From Norana najaformis (Eukaryota > Annelida > Clitellata > Crassiclitellata > Hormogastridae): a stretch of 64,000 nucleotides of DNA. The stretch covers positions 22,830,980 through 22,894,979 of the forward strand of contig OZ029927.1 of assembly GCA_964023275.1 (NCBI GenBank). Reading direction: 5' to 3'. The position numbers and the translations under genes are program-made. Within the stretch, counting starts at the first letter, position 1; each line of letters begins with the position of its first letter. The notes under the pieces are model-generated. The model was not told where the DNA came from, ran no database searches, and worked only from the letters and a program-made list of their open reading frames with translations. This document shows, piece by piece, positions 1 through 10,307 of this stretch.

Positions 1-127
1 AATAAAATTTAAATTTAAAATGTATCATTTATTCACTGATATTATTATATTTGGAACCAATAAATTTGGGAAGAATTGTGAGTAAAATAACAAACATAAC
101 TGTCAGATTGTTTAAACAACGTCAGAG

Positions 128-2153
128 TCACGGCTTGCAGCTGGTGCAAATGTTCTTTGAATGCTCTTTGCAAGCAGTACGCCCGCATTCAGCACAACAA
201 ATGTGTGTCTTTTTGTGTTTTTCCCTTGGGCAGTAGTCACAGCGAGTCCGTTTCTTGGCAAGTTTACCTGATGACATAGGCATAGGTTGTTTAGCAACAG
301 TATTTTGTCCAATTAGCTCTTTACCTAGCTGTAATAGAAAGTGGCGTCTCTTGTGCTTTGCTTGAACATGCCACTGTGGATTTAGTGCAATCCAGACAAC
401 AAATCGTTAACCGTATATTGCACGCTGTGAATCCTGGGCAACATACCTGTATTACGGGATGTTGTACGCTGTTAACTTGAAGACACAATCAGTTTTGCTG
501 CTATGGCCATCTAGCGAATGTCAATGAAGCTAGCAAATGCTCACTAATGCCCAACATGTTGTAGAATGTTGCCATGGGCAGCGCCTTGTCATTCGTTTTA
601 TAGTGTACATACGAAGCATCTGATCTGCAGTGTCAACACCACCCTTGGATGCATTATAGTCCAGGATCATTGGTGGTTTTTTCCAGGATGGTTGTTATCA
701 ATCTCGGCTTGGTCGTGCAGGCTGCTGAGGAGAACAACAACTTTACCTCTCTTTGGACAGTATGACACAAGTGTGGCATCATTTCGGAAGGCAAAGATGG
801 AAGATAATGCTTCACGACCATTTGAGTTTATGGATTCTGGGGGAAGTTCCTTTCTGTTTTTCCGGATAGTGACGAGCAGAGTCATCTTTTTTGGACAGCT
901 TCTGCGATAGACTAAGACTGGTGAAAAAGTTGTCAGCTGTGACATTTCTACCAGAACCTTGCATGTTGCTGGTCAGGTCAAGGACAACACGTTTTCCTTG
1001 ATTTTGTTCCCTGTCCTGACCTTCCTGTCTTCCGGTGTACACCTGCAGGCGATAGACATAGGAGGTAATGCTGTCACAAAGCATCCAGAGCTTGAATGGC
1101 ACACTTGCCAGGCTTAATTGGGGATATATTGTTTGAATGGTACTCGCTCACGATATTTTTGTCTTTGTACAGTGTTATTGTAATGACGCTTATCACCTCG
1201 ATATGACGGCGTCGTTAAATAAACGTTATCAAACCGGAAATCGCTCACGATATGTCAGCAACTGTTCTTCAACTGTGACATTTCATCTGGTTCAAAAGAA
1301 TCCTGTAGCGTTTTCTTCCACATGTCAAATACTCTTCTTATAGGTGCAAGTTTGTCAGGATCTTGTCGTTCCCTTCTGGGCGTCGCATCATCAAATCTTA
1401 GGGCACGTGATATCTTCTGGAAACGATTTCTAGCCATGCTGTTGCTGAAAACTGGACGCCCATCGTCTGAACTCCACATCTGCTGTACTGCTTCATTCCT
1501 TGACTTGTACACGCCAGCCGAGATAGAAAGCCCTAAAAACACAGCAGCTCCTTGTCAGAAATATCATTCCATGTCTCGCCGTAGATGGCACTGCCTTCCT
1601 CATTTGTCCACTTTAGTATTTCTTTTAGGATAGAACTCATAAATAGTTGGAAGGATGTTAGTGGACTGTCAACCTTTTTGGCAGCAAATCTGGTTGGACC
1701 CGGAGCACTGTACATGACATCTGCGGTTTTCTGTCGTCATGAGGCTTGCTTGACGGCCGCTTTCTGCCATGAAGTTTTTCCATCTTTTGATTGCCAAGAT
1801 TTACTCTGATGACCCACTGAAGTTCTGTTTTCCGTTGTCACTGCAAAAGGTCTGTGAACGTCAGGCAGCGGCCTACGTCCTCTACTCCCAGCACGACCAC
1901 GGGAGATGCCTCTTCCTCTACCTCTTCCTCTTCCATTTGCAGCACTATTCGCCACAGGTTCCACGGCTGCTAGATGTTCAGGTTCGCTTTGATCACTGTC
2001 TTCGACTTCAGAAAAATCAGTACTTGCAGACGATGGCTGATAATCATCTTCGCCTTCGTCCGAATCGTCTACTGAAGCTTCAGATTGATCCCTGTCAAAA
2101 TCTTGTAAAAGAATATTCCTTACTTCTTGTGCTGAATATTTACGTCCAGCCAT
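128..2153 (-). pseudogene. piggyBac transposase pseudogene
   Basis: Piggybac-derived transposases cut and paste the element at TTAA. The start is the ATG at 2153 (MAGRKYSAQEV), followed by an acidic Ser/Asp-rich N-terminal region typical of the family, then an unusual GRGRGRG basic stretch. The conserved core is read in several frames: 1715-1533, 1542-1255 (NRFQKISRALRFDD) and 1102-667 (VYRLQVYTGR, VTADNFFTSL, a typical DNFFTS block). The C-terminal cysteine-rich zinc finger is intact at about 265-131 (RCDYCPREKHKKT, then paired cysteines, ending CTSCKP). Frame changes and the nested insertion mean it cannot make a full transposase. Host domestication is unlikely. Confidence 0.82.
1157..1241 (+). 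mobile_element. 5'-truncated retroposon nested in the piggyBac transposase
   Basis: The 12-base string CGCTCACGATAT occurs at 1145-1156 and again at 1242-1253, framing 85 bases that interrupt the transposase reading. This is a target-site duplication. The insert ends with a TCGTTAAATAAACGTTATC-type tail. A longer copy of the same 3' end lies at about 50280-50387. It is a short 3' fragment of a LINE or SINE inserted after the piggyBac was already in place. Confidence 0.75.
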
Positions 2154-2584
2154 CTTTGTTTCATTCATAGAGCAATAAATGCGCAAGTACAACATAACCA
2201 ATTGAGAGAGAGAGTATGATCTAAGCAAAAAGGTTTGATCGTGTGTAATAAAATACACTAAATAATCAATTTTAACAGTTTCTCTTTGTAAATACACTTT
2301 CAAAAAATGAATTTCATTTAAATAACAATGTATTTTCTTGTATTAACATATGCCATAATCAGACAGTTTACATTGGGGTCAAAAACGACGCCATTGGCAC
2401 TCAGTGTATAAATGCAATACCTACGCCATCTGGTGAGAGAAAATGCAGAATAAAATTCGGAATTTGGTATAAAACAGGAATACCTATAAAATCAGAAGAT
2501 TTAGTTTCGATATCACTTATGGGGGCTGAGCAGCGCTAATGAAAACAACCTTTGGGGTCGTTTTTGTGGTAATTCGAGTGTTAA

Positions 2585-3033
2585 CTAGTTTTTCAAAAGC
2601 TTAAAAATAAAACGCAGAAAAAAATATATCAAAATCGAATGTTAGTGCTTGCATATATTAGTTCCTGATCTAGATGTTCACTGTGGCCTCCCTTTTTTGG
2701 CGTTCTGGTTTTCGAATTGGTACACTTGGAAACTACGCTACTTCCTGTTTCTCAAGGAAACAACGAGCTAGATGTGTACGCATTGCTGTGACATCGTATG
2801 AAGCAACCAGGTTTTTTGAACCAAGAGCCGATTGGAAAAGAAATGCTGCAGCATAAACTCCACAATCAGACATTATATATTTGGTTGTCGTTGGCAGAGG
2901 ATAACTTTGTCTTTTAGATTGCCACTGTTGGTAAGATGCGAGACATACATTTGGCGCGTCTGACGTTTCACGTTATTAGAAATTCCTCCATTCATAGAGT
3001 CAGCATACAACACGTTATTGGCGATAGATGCTG
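2585..3033. other. no gene seen
   Basis: About 450 bases of AT-rich sequence right of the piggyBac TTAA. The short open frames here match nothing I recognise, and no exon of receptor gene 1 is visible. Confidence 0.4.
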
Positions 3034-3560
3034 TTACCACGCCGTGATTTGTGTATGAATGATTTGGATTCCTTCCCCAATGATTGATTGAAATCCACTG
3101 TCAACTTGAAACTGCAATCGGTTGACAGCATGCATCAGCTTGCCGTTTAACCACTTGCCAGAAAGTAGATTGTATCGGCCAAGCTCGTGCGAATTCAACT
3201 CCTTAACCCACCGTGCTGTTATAGCAGCTGGCGAGTCACCGAACTGAACGAGTTTCTTATCAGTTTCAAAGTTTGCGGTCAATTTTATTTTCTCTGAATG
3301 CAGGGTTTTCTTTCCTGTTAATGGGGTGCCATTTAGCGAAATGGAAGGTGCTATCTCATCTCTTTTATTTGAAATACGAGACTTGATCGGTGTCCTTTCT
3401 TAAAACCATCTTTTTAGATAAACGGCATTGGCTTCTTGTTTATCATCTTCTATTCTTGTTTAGGACGACACGTTCCACCTCCAAGCACTTCAACGATCTC
3501 GTATGGTCCAGTGAAACGTGATGCAAACTTGTCACCCATATGCCAGTTAATACACAATTG
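3034..3560 (-). mobile_element. fossil of an integrase-bearing element (Ginger-like or LTR kin)
   Basis: Reading right to left, the segment first shows a short integrase C-terminal signature (FASRFTGPYEIVEVLG, about 3540-3480). It then shows a stretch resembling the Ulp1-like cysteine peptidase part of Ginger/KRBA2-type elements (about 3282-3034, with WLNGKLMHAVNRL). The order integrase tail then Ulp1-like domain favours a Ginger-type DNA transposon, but an LTR relative cannot be excluded. It is a broken, old fragment without recognisable ends. Confidence 0.45.
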
Positions 3561-3889
3561 TCTTTAAAGAACACTCACAGATTCGAACAGTGGGTCAACC
3601 TACATCTCAGTGGTGTTACTATAATATGTTGTGTGGGCTAATGCAATAAAACATTTATTTCATATCCAAATGAATGAACACAACATTACAGAAGCCATTT
3701 ATTTCGATTATGTATAATATTGAATTCTATTAAAATGAAGAGAAAATGGGAGGCGGCGGCTTTAAGTGGTCGCGAGTTTGTATTGTAGATGGAGGAGATT
3801 CTATTTCAATGGGAGAGACTTTGTTCCGAAATTGTCTCCGTGGAGACATTATTCCAGCTTAGTGGAGACTCTGTTTGGGCAGACTTTAT

Positions 3890-3975
3890 TTCATGACACG
3901 TGCAATGGACGAATCACAAGGTCCTGGACACGGGACCAGCGCATCGCAGGACTTGCCATTTACTTTCAAACTTAC
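3890..3975 (-). mobile_element. SINE-A fragment
   Basis: On the minus strand this matches the middle of the SINE copies at 9750-10025 and 22855-23065: a block reading like TGGCAAGTCCTGCGATGCGC followed by a CTGG...CGTGTCCAGGA stretch and GATTCGTCCATT. It is a short internal piece without head or tail. Confidence 0.55.
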
Positions 3976-4014
3976 GCTTACGCTGGTAACAAATATATGT
4001 ACATTTTGGGTTAT

Positions 4015-4085
4015 TTTATATAGCACCTTTTGAGAACTTTACAAAGGCGGTATACATGGCTATCTAACCTATAGGTTGAAAATGT
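4015..4085 (-). mobile_element. L2-type LINE/SINE 3' end fragment
   Basis: The minus strand shows a GCCTTTGTAAAGTT...AGGTGCTATATAAAA block, the L2-like 3' end type seen repeatedly in this window (for example 33655-33720 and 38885-39262). Confidence 0.45.
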
Positions 4086-4376
4086 TTGCATGATATAACC
4101 TAATCTTATTACACCGTTTAACCTCCTTCTTGGGCTGATAGTCATAAGGATGGACTGCTGAGTTGACTCAAATGTGCTGTATTCCATGGATGGTCATCTA
4201 TCCAGGTATTGATCTAACTCGAGACTGTTTAACTTCCGTTTGCTTGCTAGAGTCGTTTCCAAATGTAATAAATGATTTAAACGGTGCCCGGTGCTGATCC
4301 CCGCCGAGGAGTCCAAACCAGTTTTAATGAAAAACAACGCTTCATTCATGGAACTCAGAGGTTTTTTATATTACAG

Positions 4377-5456
4377 GTTTTAAGCCTTTGCCTGAATTTG
4401 CTCCTACCATCACGTACTCATCTGTATCACATCTCGCCTCTGTAATTGGAGACAGTGTTATAATGAAGTGCTTCTTTTCAGCAAAGTTCGTCAATTTTCA
4501 CTCTACCGCTTGGAATAAATATTTTCTCGGCTCTACTGGATTAGTTTCTGAATTTTGTGCCCCATTTTATTATAAAAATACAGGCTAATTATAAACGACA
4601 ACTTGGAATTCATTAATAACTTTTTGGTTAAGATTATTTTCTAAAGTGCGTTATTATTACTGTTAATAGTGGTTATAAAACTGTTGATGATAATTTTGAA
4701 TATCAGTTAGCTTACAATAAATCTTACCTTTTAAATCAATTTACAACTAAAAACAGTGGCTGCTTGACATGGAATATTTAACCTGAATACCACTTACATT
4801 TGGCTGTTTAATGCTCAATTTTACATATCATGGCTCGGGCAAAATTTTAAATGACGCAGCCAGAAATCTGTTGGGGTTAACTGTGAACGCATGATTGCGT
4901 TGTTGAGTCAGCAGAATAAGCATGCGTTTCATTGTAATTTTCCACGACGTCATAACGATGTCATCTCAGTTCAGCATGCTGACCACTAGACCATAGCGCA
5001 CCTCTCTCATAAATTTATATTTATATAAGGACCACCATGTACAGAACAATAATTCTTTACATAATGACAATTTACAAAGTTCAGTCGTCTTCTGTACTCC
5101 ATCACCTTTGCAATTTTTCAGCTATCATAATTTTCAACTTTGAGGGCTTAAAGTGATGGGTGATTCGTATTTATAAATGGCTTTCAGTTTGCAATGCCTA
5201 ATCTTGTTTGTACAATGACAGTAGTGACGATATTCCTTATTATTGCACCTCTGCCATTGTTTCTTCAGGCCGTTGCCTGAGATCAGATGGAAAGGACCAA
5301 GGTATTATGGTAGACACAATATCTCTGCTTTCGGAACGGAACTTACCATTTCTAACATAACCGAATCTGACGAAGGAATCTACAGTTGCACTGCTTCATC
5401 CAACATTCAAAATTCAACATTCATCATTCAACAGAGTCTTCTTGTTTGGGTTGGAA
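4377..5456 (+). CDS. gene 1 Ig3 domain (two exons)
   Basis: Exon 4377-4485 (phase 1 in, phase 2 out) gives the first half with VIGDSVIMKCFFSA. Exon 5269-5456 gives PEIRWKG, then ESDEGIYSCTASS, the D-x-G-x-Y-x-C signature. The split inside the domain matches genes 2 and 3 exactly. The first donor, gttcgt, aligns with gtaagt in the paralogues, so it has diverged and may splice poorly. An open run-on past it to 4588 has no Ig features. The loop NIQNSTFIIQQ holds an N-glycosylation sequon. Confidence 0.75.
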
Positions 5457-8400
5457 GTATGTCTAAACCTGGTGCTGTATTTCTTGCAATCATTTTGCAC
5501 AATTTTGTAGAAGTAGGGCCAACACAGTTAAATCCATAAATAATCAGACATTTGGACTTCAATTGGAAACACCATGTCGTAATATTCGGCCAATTCTTGT
5601 CACTTTAAACCGAACACAACAAAAAATTGACTACTTCATATCTAACCTGAATTGCTATGTTACAGTAATCTTCACCCGACCGAAATTATAGTTTACGGTA
5701 TCATTTGATGTAGATTACAAAATCATCGATATAAGCATGCGTACGTTTGAACTTTAAATTATGGCTTTCCAAGGCATATCTGTATATCTGCCTAAGTATC
5801 AATCGATTAGTTTGTATATCTATATTGCCAATTTAATTCCATTATCCTAGATAAAATCTAATACTGGAATTTCAAGTGGTTCATAATTTCTTGACTTTGA
5901 ACAAAAGAATAAGAGTAAATTGCAGAAATCACCTCATTATCAATACATTGCAAACTAAGGCACACAATCTGACTCAGTGCACGTTTGACCATTAAGATCT
6001 ACAGCCATAATCTGTTTTCTGAGATTGCCATGTGATATTTTGGCCACAAGCTTGTCTAGGACAGCTAACATTGAGTTCCCCTCATTATCAATCAATTTGA
6101 AATAAGTCACGCCAGTGTTTTTAATGTTGGCAGATCTAACTATCAACAGAATAGCAATAGGAACAAATAGGGTTATGGCTTTGAATTTCCACATCTTTCC
6201 ACGTTGTTATCATGCTACTATTCTCCTTTTCTACATCAGTGTTAGTCCTGTTTTACAGCTGAGCCTAAGTTCATCCGACAGTCTGATGGTCCACACAATA
6301 TTAATGTGACAGAAGGCGAGTCCGTTACGTTCAACTGCAGCGCATATGCCAAACCAGAAGCTGATGTTGTCTGGCTCCAGAATGGACTACTAATAGACGG
6401 TAAAACACAAGCAACGTTGATTTAAAATACAATACTGCATTATGAGGTTCTGATTGGCATGTATGATGACTGAGGAATGGATACAATGCAGGTGGCGCTT
6501 CTGGCGTTTATTCGCCGACGTGGCTTTCTGATCGGATTATTGGTGTGCTGGTATCAAATTCATAGGGCAGCAGCCTCTGACGAATCAGGGTTGTACTGAA
6601 AGAAGTGTTTGTTTGTGAGTCCTGCGATGCGAATGTGTCGCCAGCGAACACAAATCTCTTTTTAGGGTATGGTGGCGAGCGGTGCTACTGATATGGTTTA
6701 ATCTTCGGGGGACTTTAGCCTTTAACAGCACGCGGGTTCTTGAATGGATCCGTTCGACCGTACAGAGACGTAACGACGATTATTTCTTTCACACGTATAT
6801 TACAAATATATACAACGTATATACAGCAACTTCAGCAAAATCAGAGTCTTCGATTTGCGTCGGCCTATTAATCTAGCGTGGCTGTTTAAGAGATACAGTT
6901 TCACTATTTTTATTCTGTTCTCCGGAACCTAACACCTCTTTCGACCGTTGTTTAGCGAATGCCTTCTTCGCTTCGCACCCTTCCTTAACTTTCCCCTTCA
7001 TCTGTCAATCATCCAACTTCTCCCTTTCGCCATCCAATCAACGTCTCTCTCTCTCTCTCACTCGTTTACCTCTACCTCTCAATCACGGGCGTCATCTCCG
7101 CCTCGCGTTGATGATAGCTTCGCCTAACTGTTCCCAGTGTTCCGTACAAATTAATTACACAAACACATAAGCTAAATAATCTGACATAATACGATCTACA
7201 ATATGCAAAAACCTAAAATCCTCATTGTTTTCCAAATTTTAACTACAAGGGTGTACTGCAATACTAGCAAATTTCGCAATTTTAAGCCATCAGAAAGATA
7301 GGTAGCGGGGGCCGAAATCTGCTGGAAAAAGTTAGTCTTGAATCTTGATAATCGTAGAATCGTTCACTCGAAAATTTTTAAACACTCTTTAAAGCTAAGC
7401 GTAGGTACCAATTAATTTTTAAGCGCTGCGTCAAGGCAGAAGGCATAGATATCATATGAAGTGGTAGATGAAGTGAAGATTGGGTTCGTAATGGTAATCT
7501 AATTCTAAACTTGAGATTCCTACAGCGCCCAACGAAAGCTAAGTCATGGGAACCAGGTTTTTCACAGGCGCTCAGGCGAAAAAAATCGAAAGGCAGGAAA
7601 GGTCAGAGTCGGTTGCAGCTCAAGATCCAAAACTCAGGCAGGCAGACATTCAGAAGGCCACGGTGGATGGTACTTGGAAATGGAGCGAAAAAAGCCATGA
7701 GAAGAGGAAGATTCATGATAGGATTGGTAGAAGAGGAGTTTTTCAGTTTATGAGTGAAAGACCTGCACAGAGATTGCAAAGGGTGAAGTGTTGGTGAGTT
7801 TGTAATTGTCGTAATTCTGGCGGGAGTTTATTTGGGTTGGGGATTGCCGGAAGGAAAGAGAGGGAAGGACACAAAGGAACTGTTACGGTGCGTTCTATCT
7901 AGGTTGAGAGAAATGGAAAGACAGAGTAATGTATGGATCAGAGTATGTCCTCAGTATTGAATGAAAAGCATGTGAAGTGTTAAATATAGGGGCGTAAGAC
8001 AGATAATTCTGTCGGACTACCTTAAAGCTACGTTACATTATTTTATAACTACACGATAAAGATAAGCTAATTGTCATGCATAATTATTATGGTGCTTCCT
8101 AGACCTGCCTTGATAAGTCCCTTCAGACCTCGTCAATTAGTCTTAATTATTTAAAATATCGAAGGCAAACTCAGCAAAGCAGATTCGTATCGTTTCAATA
8201 ACAAGTACAAATGATATGGTTATGTTTTTGATAGTCAATAGAGCTCCCCATAGATTTGCGTTCAGCAACGATAAGAAAAGTCTGACAATCAGAGACATCT
8301 GTAGAGACTGCAAGGACCGATGGAGGCAGACGGACCTGATGGTTATTCAATGCTATGTAAGCAACGTTCACGGATGTGCCCTTGCTTCGGGATACCTGAA

Positions 8401-10232
8401 CGTTCTACGTAAGTAAACCAGGCATTGTTGCCGCAATTTTGGTAACTCATAACCTAAGCCAAAACAAGAGCAAGTTGTTGGCCTGTGTATTCCTGTTAAA
8501 CTTTAAAGCGCAAGAAGTTAGAGTTGTCTTGTATCGATGCTTAGGACATTGTGCGAATTTTGTCGATACAATACATTTAAAGTGCAATAATATTTTAAAG
8601 AATATATTACTCAAAAATAGCTGCCTAAGTGAACTCGGTTCGAAATGTTTTAAATTGTTGTACGGAAGTTGAATACGATGATATTCTAAATCACAAAAAA
8701 GGATGTAAACGAATAATGAATGGTAGCAAGTAAGGCTTTCAATGAGCTTCTTTTAACGGGGCGGGGTAGAAAACCGAATTCCTTCTTTTGGACTTTTCAT
8801 CTGGCTTACTTCTATTCATTTATGTGGATTGGTCGTTGCCAGTAATAAGTCTTCACGTAATTAAGGCGTCATTTTTCCCAGCACGTCTACCTCAGAACGT
8901 TTTCAAGCTGTCTGCCTTCTACAAACGTTACCAGCACTCAGTCGATATTTGGTGCGCCAAACCAGAACGTTATTCGGTTCCCGGTCTCTGGAATTCGCTA
9001 CATTTGTCTATCCGCTCTGTTCATTGTATGTCTGAAGTCTCGCTCTTTCTGAGAGTTCATCAGCCGTAGCTTGACATCCATCCACTGGAGCCTCGTTGAT
9101 GCGACTGGTTCTGTTCAATGGATTGTTATTTCGAAGTATTTTTCCCTAGAAGCGACCATCGACTTGTGGCTTAGACTAGACTGGAATAGATCATCGTAAT
9201 CCTCGTCATCATCATTGTCATTATTTTGTTTCTAGGTAGGACAAAAGTGTCGCTTCCTGGTTCAACCTCCGTATTAGTTAATCTTACAACGTCAAGTCAG
9301 TTCCATTTTGACTGCAGTGCAACGTCTGATCCGAGCACACCTCCAACAGTTCAATGGTACAGGATTGGACCTCACGGCCAGGAATCTGTTCAGAATGTGC
9401 CCCCATATGTCTATGTAATGAACGACATCTTAACCATAAACACTTATTCAAACTGCTCCACTACATGTGATAAATATCTCGGAGAATACAGGTGCGTTGC
9501 TGACAGTGGATACAGCCGAGACGTTGCAACAGTGACACTCTATGTCAAAAGTAAGCATTGTTTCAGACAATTTCAGGTAAATATGAATCTGAGTTCGTCA
9601 CGTTGTTCTGTTGCTTTACAGATACGCCTGAAAGAAAAAACACCACATTTCTAATCAATATTTCGTTTTATGAAAGTAACTTTTGTATTGCCTACAAACG
9701 ATGTACTAATTAGAAATTTAATGGTTACCTTGACCTGAAAATCAATTTGTGCGGTACGGTGATCTATCGGTAACGGGTTTGGTCATTAATCATGCGGTTG
9801 CGGGTTCGACTCAGTGTAACGATCCTGTTGTTTGCCATATCGTGTCCCTGTTAAGCAGTATAATTTGGACCCAGCGCATGCTGGGCAGTAAACGGCAAGT
9901 TCTGTGATGTACTGGCCTCGTGTACAGGACATTGGGATTCGTCCATTATTGGTTCAAGGGCCTAAAGAAAATGAAATGAGCGCCTCCCCTATGTCTCACT
10001 TGTGGAATATGGAATACTTTACTTTAAAAAGAAGATCAAGAAAACCATCGCATCTCTAATTGCCCAGATGAAGTAGTTTAAGACAGTGTGTTCGGTAACC
10101 CGGGCAACGCGGACACTGCAAAAAATCCAAGTGAACCATCAGCGGCCACGAGTTAACCGCAAGGACAGCTGACAGTTATGGTTGGTTGACATTTGGCCGC
10201 TCTACTAGTAATTATATAATAGCATAACAAGA

Positions 10233-10307
<75 letters not shown>

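Larger units (their letters stand above)
1..2580 (-). mobile_element. piggyBac-like DNA transposon, decayed, left end outside the window
   Basis: A piggyBac-type element on the minus strand. Its 5' terminus appears to lie at 2580, where a TTAA (2581-2584), the piggyBac target site, follows. The subterminal stretch at 2549-2571 contains a GGGGTCGTTTTTG block, and a related GGGGTCAAAAACGAC block sits at 2376-2390. The 3' terminus is not recognisable before position 1, so the element probably runs off the window. It carries a broken transposase (128-2153) and a nested retroposon insertion (1157-1241). Family assignment rests on the transposase. The exact end is inferred from TTAA alone. Confidence 0.72.

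Noticed and set aside
4486-4588. Continuation of the gene 1 Ig3 exon to 4588
   Set aside because: The extra residues lack Ig features and the paralogues splice at the aligned position.
7511-7797. Two basic open frames (KSKGRKGQSRLQ and similar)
   Set aside because: They lie over an antisense LINE 3' end found many times in the window.
8183-8234. Earlier acceptor (cag at 8182) for the gene 1 Ig4b exon, and its match at 50577 in gene 3
   Set aside because: The open frame would need phase 0, but the upstream exon ends in phase 1; tag at 8234 and 50628 fits phase in both genes.
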